From contig DTSF01000323.1 of the NCBI GenBank assembly GCA_012965485.1, positions 1 through 6,912 of the forward strand: a stretch of DNA of 6,912 bases, given 5' to 3'. How positions within the stretch are numbered: position 1 is the first letter of the stretch; each line of letters opens with the position of its first letter. Of this stretch, positions 1 to 5,976 are shown in pieces. The position numbers and the translations under genes were made by a program. Source of the DNA: Dehalococcoidia bacterium (lineage in GTDB: Bacteria; Chloroflexota; Dehalococcoidia; SAR202; UBA826). The notes under the pieces are model-generated. The model saw only the letters and a list, made by a program, of their open reading frames with translations, was not told the DNA's origin and searched no databases.

Positions 1-457
1 ATAGGAAGAATATTCCTGCGGCATTGCTTGTAGCACTACCAGCACCCAAGATACTCAATTGAAAACTGAGTTTATCTTCAATATTTGGGTGAGTGGAAAT
101 TTTTATTTCCACTTCCCATTCGCCAGGAGTTTCAAAGGTTAGATTTGCATCGTAGATAGTTGGTGAGGACGGGGAATTTACAGCTCTTGATTGAAAAGCG
201 TTTTCTCCTTGTCGAATTACGACCGTGATAATAGCTTTCTCAATAGGCTCTGTTGTAGATGACAAGGTTGGTTCAATGTGAAAATGAACTGAACCTGATA
301 CCGGCTCGTGAGGAATAATACTGATCTTTAAATCATATTCCCCGGCTGTGCCATAGTGGATATTTTTCATATTCCCATGGGCTTCCAACCGATCTGTTTG
401 CCCCCATAACATGATTAAAATGGCTGCCGATAAATTAAGTAAAATTAATTTGGACAA
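1..457 (-). CDS. Exported YtkA/FixH-like domain protein, 3' end cut by window edge
   Basis: An open frame on the minus strand runs off the left edge, with 152 codons visible. I place the start at the TTG at 457, because an AAAAGGA ribosome site lies 11 bases upstream (469-475) and this start gives a complete signal peptide: a Lys at residue 3, a hydrophobic core (LILLNLSAAILIMLW), then a likely cleavage after LEA near residue 26. The in-frame ATG at 412 would remove most of the hydrophobic core, so it is less likely. The mature part has a beta-sandwich pattern: GEYDLKISIIPHEPVSG near its start, then alternating hydrophobic strands, and a closing GEWEVEIKIS strand. That order resembles YtkA-like/FixH-type extracytoplasmic domains, some of which are tied to copper or respiratory-complex handling. 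The last visible residues become small and hydrophobic (AAGIFFL), which may begin a C-terminal membrane helix. The family call rests on pattern only and the function is unknown. Confidence 0.65.
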   Translation of the reverse strand, partial: MSKLILLNLSAAILIMLWGQTDRLEAHGNMKNIHYGTAGEYDLKISIIPHEPVSGSVHFHIEPTLSSTTEPIEKAIITVVIRQGENAFQSRAVNSPSSPTIYDANLTFETPGEWEVEIKISTHPNIEDKLSFQLSILGAGSATSNAAGIFFL

Positions 458-468
458 TCCGAATTTGT

Positions 469-475
469 TCCTTTT
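469..475 (-). promoter_or_regulatory. Ribosome binding site that supports a TTG start
   Basis: The minus strand reads AAAAGGA here, 11 bases before the TTG at 457. The spacing is longer than ideal. It is nevertheless the only purine-rich site near the 5' end of this frame, and it favours TTG over the internal ATG at 412. Confidence 0.45.
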
Positions 476-479
476 GTAA

Positions 480-555
<76 letters not shown>

Positions 556-612
556 TAATGTGGGTCGCACCTACTAATTTGTAGCACGAACAAAAATTTG
601 CGTTTTTAATTG

Positions 613-625
613 TCCGGTAACCGGA
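613..625. repeat. Perfect palindrome TCCGGT-A-ACCGGA
   Basis: Two 6-base arms, TCCGGT (613-618) and ACCGGA (620-625), are exact inverted copies around one central base. The palindrome is GC-rich inside an AT-rich gap and lies about 25 bases upstream of the proposed -10 of the SDR gene, roughly over the -35 zone. A dimeric repressor or activator site is one reading. No regulator gene is in the window to match it, so this is a structural observation only. Confidence 0.4.
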
Positions 626-647
626 GGTCGTAGTCAAGGAAACCCTC

Positions 648-656
648 TGATATTAT
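648..656 (+). promoter_or_regulatory. Extended -10 promoter element for the SDR gene
   Basis: The plus strand reads TG-A-TATTAT, an extended -10 with 5 of 6 consensus bases in the hexamer. Transcription would start near 663, giving a leader of about 24 bases that includes the ribosome site. There is no good -35 hexamer at 16-18 bases upstream, which is tolerated in extended -10 promoters. Confidence 0.4.
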
Positions 657-686
657 AGGGCTAAATAAATCCACCTGGAGAATGAC

Positions 687-1436
687 ATGGGTCGGTTATC
701 TGGTAAGGTCGTGATAATATCAGGCGGTGCTAGAGGGCAAGGTGCAGAAGAGGCACGTCTCTTGGCTTTCGAGGGTGCAAAAGTAATCACAGGGGACATA
801 CTTGACTCAGAAGGAATTCAGGTAGAATCTGAATTCGTTGAGCAAGGTGGAGAGGCTAAATTCGCTCGTCTTGAGGTGTCGATAGAACAAGACCGGTCAA
901 AAGCTGTTCGACTGGCCATATTTGAGTATGGCAAACTAGATATATTGGTTAATAATGCCGGCATATTGCTGATGAAAGGAGTTGAGGATACTACTAGTGA
1001 AGAGTGGGACCACCTTCAGAATAGCAATTCTAAAGGAGTTTTTTTGGGATCCAAAGCTGTGATCTCAGCTATGAGAGAATCCGGTGGAGGATCTATAGTT
1101 AACATATCTTCCATCGCGGGTTTGATTGGGTCTAGATTTAGTGCCTATGGTGGCAGTAAGGGGCTTGTTAGGACATTAACAAAATCTATAGCTGTTAATC
1201 ATGGACATGAAAATATAAGGTGTAATTCCGTTCACCCTGGAATTATCGATACCGATATTGTTTCAGAAATGATTGGGAGTAAAGAAGGTCGAGATCTTCA
1301 GTTAAATAGAACACCTATAAATGTCATCGCTAATTCTAGGGACGTAGCTTTGGGGGTTCTGTATTTGGCCAGTGATGAATCCAGGTATGTTACTGGCTCA
1401 GAATTGGTTATAGACGGTGGAATCACTGCCCAATAA
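687..1436 (+). CDS. SDR family NAD-dependent oxidoreductase (classical, FabG-like)
   Basis: A complete 249-residue classical short-chain dehydrogenase/reductase, the usual length for the family. It would reversibly oxidise an alcohol to a ketone in the cytoplasm with a nicotinamide cofactor. The Rossmann fold opens with the glycine motif SGGARGQG (12-19). Asp37 at the end of strand beta-2 predicts NAD(H) over NADP(H). NNAG follows at 89-92, the family Asn at 114, the catalytic Ser at 142 (NISSIAG), and Tyr154/Lys158 in YGGSK. The PG of HPGIIDTD and the C-terminal GSELVIDGG are standard. The Asp that usually contacts adenine appears as Glu63 (LEVS instead of a DV pair). The ATG at 687 has a GGAG site 6 bases upstream (677-680). 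The substrate cannot be read from the sequence: hydroxysteroid, sugar or hydroxyacid dehydrogenases and FabG-type reductases all share these motifs. It is the first gene of a plus-strand run, and its stop lies inside the next gene. Confidence 0.93.
   Translation: MGRLSGKVVIISGGARGQGAEEARLLAFEGAKVITGDILDSEGIQVESEFVEQGGEAKFARLEVSIEQDRSKAVRLAIFEYGKLDILVNNAGILLMKGVEDTTSEEWDHLQNSNSKGVFLGSKAVISAMRESGGGSIVNISSIAGLIGSRFSAYGGSKGLVRTLTKSIAVNHGHENIRCNSVHPGIIDTDIVSEMIGSKEGRDLQLNRTPINVIANSRDVALGVLYLASDESRYVTGSELVIDGGITAQ
814..836 (+). repeat. Intragenic hairpin with 8-base perfect stem
   Basis: GAATTCAG (814-821) and CTGAATTC (829-836) are exact inverted repeats separated by 7 bases. They lie in the SDR coding region, in the helix after beta-2 (residues about 43-50). 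In RNA this would form an 8-pair stem with a 7-base loop. It has no U-tract, so it is not a terminator, and it may be a chance product of Glu-Phe and Gln codons. Confidence 0.4.
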
Positions 1437-2340
1437 ATTTTTCTCCGCTAGCAACCCTTATATGGTTGTTTTTTTTCCAATGTGTTTGGTCTTATTCGTC
1501 TTGCTGATAGGGTGCAGCACTGAGGCAGAGTCTGCCGTCATTGTTTTTGCCGAACCGGAGATTTCGACACTCCAGGCTACGTCTGACAGCAAAATTGTGG
1601 ATAAGACGAGGGATTTATTAACTCCAATAACCGTCATTACCGAATCTAACGAATCACCACCTAAAAGGGCAGAGCCTCCTAAACAATTTCCAACGACTGT
1701 CTCCAATAACGCGTCTAAATCTCTCCAATCCCCTAATGAAAAAAAACTCGCAACAGGTTTTTCAATTGCTGTTGATGAAACCCGTGAAGAGACAGTAATT
1801 AAACCCTACGAAGAGGAAGGGTTTTACAGGAAAGTAAAAGCACAAATTAGAGGTAAATATCTGCCAAAATTGGTTCAGGGGTATGACGATGCGGCATTAG
1901 GCTGGGCCGCCCCTGAGATAAAAGCTGTTGGGTTGGATGGAGAAGAGATTTATATTGGCGGTGAGGGGCCAACGACATTAATAATGGTTCTCGCACACTG
2001 GTGCCCTCATTGTCGAAATGAGGTGAGAGAATTGGCGCCATTTTTGAATGACAGTGACTCTTTAGATAGAGTTCGGATGGTTACTTTATTGACTTCAATT
2101 AATGAGGATAGGCCCAATTTTCCACCCCACACATGGCTGGATCTTGAAAAATGGCCCGTTCCCTCAATAGTAGACACGCCTTCTAACCAAATCGCTACTG
2201 CTTACGGTGTAAGTTCCTTCCCCTTCTTCATAGTAATAAACGACAGAGGTGAAATAGCACTTAGAATGCCGGGAAGACTTGGGACTGAAACTCTAGGTAG
2301 ATTATTGGATGCAATAGGCGATATGGGTGAAAAAAACTGA
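1417..2340 (+). CDS. Lipoprotein with TlpA/thioredoxin-like domain
   Basis: A 307-residue predicted lipoprotein thiol-disulfide oxidoreductase. The N terminus has Lys7, a hydrophobic stretch (about 16-32) and a lipobox LLIGC with the lipidated Cys at 33. A long Ser/Thr/Pro/Glu-rich linker (about 34-130) follows and looks disordered, like a tether from the membrane. The thioredoxin fold starts with APEIKAVGLDGEE (about 165-177), carries the active site WCPHC (Cys196, Cys199) and ends with the cis-Pro loop SSFPFF (Pro269) and the last strand and helix. TlpA/ResA relatives reduce extracytoplasmic disulfides, for example in cytochrome c maturation; the partner here is unknown. The start is uncertain: the GTG at 1417 overlaps the SDR gene by 20 bases without a clear ribosome site. 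The alternative ATG at 1462 also lacks one and would leave no charged n-region. I prefer GTG with translational coupling to the SDR gene. Confidence 0.87.
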   Translation: MESLPNKFFSASNPYMVVFFPMCLVLFVLLIGCSTEAESAVIVFAEPEISTLQATSDSKIVDKTRDLLTPITVITESNESPPKRAEPPKQFPTTVSNNASKSLQSPNEKKLATGFSIAVDETREETVIKPYEEEGFYRKVKAQIRGKYLPKLVQGYDDAALGWAAPEIKAVGLDGEEIYIGGEGPTTLIMVLAHWCPHCRNEVRELAPFLNDSDSLDRVRMVTLLTSINEDRPNFPPHTWLDLEKWPVPSIVDTPSNQIATAYGVSSFPFFIVINDRGEIALRMPGRLGTETLGRLLDAIGDMGEKN

Positions 2341-2344
2341 TGGT

Positions 2345-2350
2345 TATAAT
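2345..2350 (+). promoter_or_regulatory. Consensus -10 hexamer upstream of the aminotransferase
   Basis: A perfect TATAAT sits in the 45-base gap before the aminotransferase gene. Transcription would begin near 2357, leaving about 29 bases of leader with the GGAG site at 2374-2377. No matching -35 is present 16-18 bases upstream (the segment is within the end of the lipoprotein gene), so an independent promoter is only possible. Read-through from the SDR promoter is the alternative. Confidence 0.35.
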
Positions 2351-2385
2351 CCAATTTGTTCAAATGATGGAATGGAGCTAGCAAA

Positions 2386-3567
2386 ATGGCAATTTCTAAT
2401 AAAGTTCGTGGGTTCATGGAAAAAGGTTCCTGGATAAGAAAAATGTTCGAAGAAGGCATTGCTCTTAAGCAGCAATATGGAGAAGAAAATGTTTTTGACC
2501 TGTCTCTAGGTAATCCGGTGATGAACCCACCTGAACGATTCTATACAGAGTTAAAAAAGATATCGGAAAATCCTATAAATGGCATGCACAGATATATGCC
2601 CAATGCCGGGTTAACTGAAACTAGAACAGCAGTGGCGAAAGGCCTTTTTAATGAGACTGGGTTGTCGTTTACTGCAAACGAAATTGTGATGACATGCGGT
2701 GCTGGCGGTGCTCTCAATGTAGTTATGAAAACTCTTCTAGATCCTGGCGAAGAATTTGTAATTTTTGCTCCTTTCTTTGTTGAATATAATTTTTATGTTG
2801 ACAATCATGGTGGTACTTGCAAAGTAGTACCTCCCGATGAAAATTTTCTACCAGATATGGAAATTTTCCGTAGCTCCATCAACAGTAATACAAGGGGTGT
2901 ATTGATAAACTCACCAAACAATCCGTCAGGGATTGTTTATGGGGATGAAACCTTATCGGAAATGTGCAGGATCATAAAAGAAAAGGAAGTCGAATTCGGT
3001 ACTGAAATATATCTGGTTAGTGATGAACCGTACAGAAAAATCATATTTGACAATCTCGAATATACTCACATATTTGAGTACCATGACAGGAGCATAGTTG
3101 CTACTTCTCATTCGAAAGATCTTGCGTTGCCAGGTGAAAGAATCGGCTATATTGCCGTCAATCCAAGTTGTCCTGATATTGAGGAACTGGTCGACGGGCT
3201 AGTGTTCTGTAATAGAACCTTGGGGTTTGTGAATGCCCCCGCTCTTATTCAACATCTAATAGCTCATCTACAAGATACAACGATAGATGTGAGAGTATAT
3301 GAGAAGAAAAGAGATTATCTGTACAAAGAGCTAACAAATATGGGGTATTCATTGATCAAACCTCAGGGTGCTTTTTATATGTTTCCCAAATCTCCTATAG
3401 AGGACGATGTCCAATTCTCGGAGGAGTTAAAGGAGAATAGAGTTCTTGTAGTGCCAGGTAGTGGCTTTGGTTTGCCTGGGTACTTCCGAATATCCTACTG
3501 TATGGAGGACGCTACTATACAGGGATCTCTAGAGGGTCTGGAAAAAACAATTTCAAAATATCAGTAA
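2386..3567 (+). CDS. PLP-dependent aminotransferase, class I/II (aspartate aminotransferase-like)
   Basis: A complete 393-residue fold-type-I aminotransferase of the usual length. It would move an amino group between an amino acid and a 2-oxo acid in the cytoplasm through PLP. The substrate-side N terminus includes LGNP (41-44). The cofactor phosphate loop is at GAGGA (105-109). The PLP contacts are Asn179 in SPNNPSG and Asp213/Tyr216 in SDEPY. Lys244 in SHSKDL is the Schiff-base lysine, and Arg252 in GERIG holds the phosphate. Arg368 in YFRISY is the conserved arginine that binds the substrate alpha-carboxylate. All key residues are present. The opening SWIRKMFEEG matches a bacterial subgroup usually labelled generic aspartate aminotransferase-like; aspartate, aromatic or other specificity cannot be read off. 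The ATG at 2386 has GGAG 8 bases upstream. It follows the lipoprotein gene by 45 bases and ends 7 bases from the convergent threonine synthase gene. Confidence 0.93.
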   Translation: MAISNKVRGFMEKGSWIRKMFEEGIALKQQYGEENVFDLSLGNPVMNPPERFYTELKKISENPINGMHRYMPNAGLTETRTAVAKGLFNETGLSFTANEIVMTCGAGGALNVVMKTLLDPGEEFVIFAPFFVEYNFYVDNHGGTCKVVPPDENFLPDMEIFRSSINSNTRGVLINSPNNPSGIVYGDETLSEMCRIIKEKEVEFGTEIYLVSDEPYRKIIFDNLEYTHIFEYHDRSIVATSHSKDLALPGERIGYIAVNPSCPDIEELVDGLVFCNRTLGFVNAPALIQHLIAHLQDTTIDVRVYEKKRDYLYKELTNMGYSLIKPQGAFYMFPKSPIEDDVQFSEELKENRVLVVPGSGFGLPGYFRISYCMEDATIQGSLEGLEKTISKYQ

Positions 3568-3574
3568 TAGCAAC

Positions 3575-4690
3575 CTATTCGGGGAAAACATCTTTTAGCC
3601 CAGAGCCGGTAATCGGAATTAAGACCCTTTCATTTTTGTTAATATGTTTTTTATTGATGAGATTTTCAAGGCCGGCAAATGCCGCAGCAGAAGTGGGTTC
3701 ACAAAAGAGGCCCTCATGTTTTGCTAATTTAATCTGCCATTCTACAATTGATGCCTCTGTGACTGAATTAGCAGTTCCACCTGATTGGCGCAACACATTC
3801 TGAACTTCTGATTTTCTAGGAGGAGATCCGACTGCTATTCCTCCTGCTACAGTTGACTTTATTTTAGACTTATTCCAGGTTTTGTTTGACGCAATCGGAT
3901 TTATGTTTTCAGCTTGGATGCAATGCAGTTTGGGTAGAGTTTTGATTAGGCGTCTTTCCTTTAGTTCTTCAAGCGCTTTCCAAATCCCTAAATAAAGTGA
4001 CCCATTTCCTACTGGTACCACGATGTTTCCTGGGATTTCCTTGTCGAAATCGTTAAATATTTCGTAGCCGAATGTTTTTGTACCTTCTATGAAAAATGGA
4101 CTGAGGTTATGCGATGCATAAACGATTGATTTATTCTTAACAAATTCTTCTGCCGCTTCGGTAGTTTCGTCACGACTGCCGTCTACTGCGTGTAAAATCG
4201 AACCATAAACTTTAATTTGACTTAACTTTGTTTGTGGGGCTGACAAAGGTGCAAATATGTGAGCTTTCATTCCTGCTCTGGTTGCATATGCTGATACGGA
4301 AGCGCCAGCATTTCCGGAAGAGTCTTCCACAATTTCACGGACGCCCTTAGATTTCAAAGCAGATATCATCATTGCAGTGCCTCTATCCTTAAAAGACCCT
4401 GTAGGATTCATAAATTCCAGCTTCGCGTAAATTTCAGTTTCAAACATAGAGGAAATTTTGGGCATAGATACAACAGGGGTGTTTCCTTCTCCGAGTGATA
4501 GGTATTCGGAGAGAGAGCATAAAGGAATAGGCATCTCTAGCGTCCCGCCACAGACTAGTCTATTAACCTGTCTCTTCGTATTGGTATATTTGACCGATAA
4601 GGTTCCAGAACAAGTTTCACACCTGAGTGTTTGGGGATCAGCTTTATGACTTATAAAACATTCGGTACATTTAAATTCATAATGGGGCAT
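3575..4690 (-). CDS. thrC: Threonine synthase (PLP-dependent) with N-terminal zinc ribbon
   Basis: A complete 371-residue fold-type-II PLP enzyme. Threonine synthase turns O-phospho-L-homoserine into L-threonine and phosphate in the cytoplasm. The N terminus has two Cys pairs (8/11 and 24/27), a zinc-ribbon-like knuckle found in archaeal-type and many bacterial threonine synthases. SLGEGNTP (65-72) is a family signature. Lys101 in NPTGSFKDRG is the Schiff-base lysine. SSGNAGAS (124-131) contacts substrate and cofactor, VGNGS (227-231) is the PLP phosphate loop, and EPTSAAA (331-337) and TGSGLKD (361-367) close the fold. The ATG at 4690 lies 6 bases after the TGA of the dehydratase gene and has only a poor ribosome site, so it is probably translated by coupling within a two-gene operon. 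Related enzymes (cysteate synthase, threonine dehydratase-like proteins) share the core, but GEGNTP plus the zinc ribbon favours threonine synthase. Its pairing with a sugar-acid dehydratase is unusual. Confidence 0.87.
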   Translation of the reverse strand: MPHYEFKCTECFISHKADPQTLRCETCSGTLSVKYTNTKRQVNRLVCGGTLEMPIPLCSLSEYLSLGEGNTPVVSMPKISSMFETEIYAKLEFMNPTGSFKDRGTAMMISALKSKGVREIVEDSSGNAGASVSAYATRAGMKAHIFAPLSAPQTKLSQIKVYGSILHAVDGSRDETTEAAEEFVKNKSIVYASHNLSPFFIEGTKTFGYEIFNDFDKEIPGNIVVPVGNGSLYLGIWKALEELKERRLIKTLPKLHCIQAENINPIASNKTWNKSKIKSTVAGGIAVGSPPRKSEVQNVLRQSGGTANSVTEASIVEWQIKLAKHEGLFCEPTSAAAFAGLENLINKKHINKNERVLIPITGSGLKDVFPE

Positions 4691-4696
4691 TTTTGT

Positions 4697-5884
4697 TCAA
4701 TTCCAATCCTCATCAAGATGGGCTTCAATGAATTCTACGTCTAACTCAATTCCTAATCCCGGGTCTTCAGACATTTTTAATTTGCCGTCCACGATGTCTA
4801 GAGGCCTGTCTATCAAGGAATTATGGGAATCGAGTTGGGCATGATTAAATTCTAATTTATAAAAATTGGGTACAGTCATCATTGTATGGGCGCCGGCCAT
4901 AATGTTAATGGGCCCACTGGCATCGTGGGGACTGACAGGAATATAGAATGATTCAGCCAGGTTGGCTATCTTATGGAACTCGCTGATTCCACCAGTCCAT
5001 AGAATATCAGGCATCAAAAACTCTGCTAGTCGATCTTTTAGGACTGGTATAAAATCCCATCTGGTATATAACCGTTCTCCTACACAAATGGGTACCGATA
5101 CGGATTCCTTGACATGTTTCAAGGCTTGGTTACTGTTGGGTTGCACAGGCTCTTCATACCACCCTATGTTGAAAGGCTCTAGTTTTCTAGCCATGGCTAT
5201 TGCTGTTGGGACATCGAAATTTCCGTGGCAATCTATCAATATATCTACGCTCTCTCCAACGCCTTCTCTGATGGCCGATATTGTGTCTGTGGCGAGTGCC
5301 GCTCCTTCTGGAGATATGGAGCCTTGCATATATCTTCTATGGTGTTGTCTCATTTCAGGCATGAATGGGTCTGTTTTAAGCGCTCTGAATCCTTGTTTTG
5401 CTAGCATTTTTGCTTGATCCGCTGCCTTAATTGGATCTCCTGGGTCCACATGGGTATATAGCTCTATTTCTTCCCGAAGCGGACCCCCACCCAATATTTC
5501 ATATATTGGTTTGCCCGCAGCTTTACCCTTTATATCCCAGAGTGCAATATCTATTCCACTCAACATTGTTGTAACAAAACCACCGAATCCACCGCCACCC
5601 GTGAATCTCCTAAACAATTTATGCCAAATTAGTTCCACATGTTCAGGATTCTCACCTATAATCGTTTCTCTGAAGTCCCTTTCGGCAGTGGAATTTCTCA
5701 GGAATTCGATCATGTTACCGACTACGATACTTCCGCCGCCTCCTGAGCTAGTAGCTTCCCCAAAACCGGAAATACCTTCATCGGTGTCTATTCTTAAAAA
5801 TACATAACTTCGCCCACTTGGGGACCCATCGACGGAAGATCTTTCAGGAACTGTTACCCACACTTTTAAATCTGTTATTTTCAT
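4697..5884 (-). CDS. Enolase-superfamily dehydratase (mandelate racemase/galactonate dehydratase-like)
   Basis: A complete 395-residue member of the mandelate racemase/muconate lactonizing enzyme group. An N-terminal capping domain (about 1-125) precedes a TIM barrel. The likely reaction is loss of water from an acid sugar, giving a 2-keto-3-deoxy acid with Mg2+. Visible residues are Lys170 in ALKTDPF, metal ligands Asp218 (IDCHGNFD), Glu244 (WYEEP) and Glu270 (VGERL), and His220 two residues after the first ligand, as in galactonate-dehydratase-type enzymes. An Asp293/His320 dyad (MPDILWTGG and SPHDASGP) is spaced 27 residues apart, as in mandelate racemase. The capping domain has two glycine-rich stretches, SSGGGGS (46-52) and TGGGGFGG (95-102), near where substrate-specificity loops fall, so I do not assign a substrate. 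The ATG at 5884 has an AAGGG site 8 bases upstream. It is first in an operon with thrC and divergent from an MFS carrier. Confidence 0.9.
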   Translation of the reverse strand: MKITDLKVWVTVPERSSVDGSPSGRSYVFLRIDTDEGISGFGEATSSGGGGSIVVGNMIEFLRNSTAERDFRETIIGENPEHVELIWHKLFRRFTGGGGFGGFVTTMLSGIDIALWDIKGKAAGKPIYEILGGGPLREEIELYTHVDPGDPIKAADQAKMLAKQGFRALKTDPFMPEMRQHHRRYMQGSISPEGAALATDTISAIREGVGESVDILIDCHGNFDVPTAIAMARKLEPFNIGWYEEPVQPNSNQALKHVKESVSVPICVGERLYTRWDFIPVLKDRLAEFLMPDILWTGGISEFHKIANLAESFYIPVSPHDASGPINIMAGAHTMMTVPNFYKLEFNHAQLDSHNSLIDRPLDIVDGKLKMSEDPGLGIELDVEFIEAHLDEDWN

Positions 5885-5892
5885 GAATAAAA

Positions 5893-5897
5893 CCCTT
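5893..5897 (-). promoter_or_regulatory. Ribosome binding site of the dehydratase gene
   Basis: The minus strand reads AAGGG 8 bases before the ATG at 5884. It fixes the start, since no other ATG in this frame lies nearby with a comparable site. Confidence 0.6.
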
Positions 5898-5907
5898 ACA
5901 GAATCTA

Positions 5908-5937
5908 ATTAAATTTTCCCATTAAAAAGGATTGCAA
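5908..5937 (-). promoter_or_regulatory. Possible sigma-70-type promoter for the dehydratase-thrC operon
   Basis: On the minus strand TTGCAA (5937-5932, 4 of 6 to TTGACA) is followed after 18 bases by TTTAAT (5913-5908, 5 of 6 to TATAAT). Transcription would start near 5901, with a short leader that still covers the AAGGG ribosome site. In AT-rich DNA such matches occur by chance, so this is tentative. The -35 overlaps the GGATT inverted repeat. Confidence 0.35.
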
Positions 5938-5976
5938 AACCTGTGAATCCAACATCCTTCTGTTACCATCTTGAGG

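Larger units (their letters stand above)
556..686. other. Intergenic region between tRNA and SDR gene
   Basis: This 131-base AT-rich gap separates two divergently read units. It must hold the promoter for the tRNA on the minus strand and one for the SDR gene on the plus strand. I see a perfect palindrome (613-625), an extended -10 element (648-656), a weak CTAC-taattt-GTAG hairpin around 571-584 and the SDR ribosome site. I could not identify a convincing minus-strand promoter for the tRNA. Confidence 0.6.
5885..5976. promoter_or_regulatory. Divergent intergenic region between dehydratase and MFS genes
   Basis: This 92-base AT-rich region must drive both the minus-strand dehydratase-thrC pair and the plus-strand permease, so the three genes are probably co-regulated. 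It holds two nested inverted repeats: AAGGAT (5927-5932) with ATCCTT (5954-5959), and GGATT (5929-5933) with AATCC (5946-5950). These could be operator half-sites, but they are short. I see no convincing plus-strand promoter hexamers. Confidence 0.45.

Noticed and set aside
556..640. A promoter for the tRNA on the minus strand
   Set aside because: TACAAA near 576-581 could be a -10, but no acceptable -35 occurs at 16-18 bases from it, so I do not call it.
1458..1706. An 82-codon minus-strand frame in the lipoprotein gene
   Set aside because: Opposite the signal and linker region of a well-supported gene, with no start signal or recognisable fold.
3063..3080. TACTCA-catatt-TGAGTA hairpin in the aminotransferase gene
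   Set aside because: A 6-base AT-leaning stem inside coding sequence with no context; expected by chance.
3565..3600. An intrinsic terminator between the convergent genes
   Set aside because: No GC-rich stem followed by a T-run is present on either strand.
4962..5417. A 151-codon plus-strand open frame antisense to the dehydratase gene
   Set aside because: It lies wholly inside a gene with intact catalytic motifs, has no ribosome site, and its translation shows no domain pattern; it is a shadow frame.
5511..5807. A 98-codon proline-rich plus-strand frame
   Set aside because: It is the complement of the glycine-rich parts of the dehydratase (Gly codons read as Pro), so it is a shadow.
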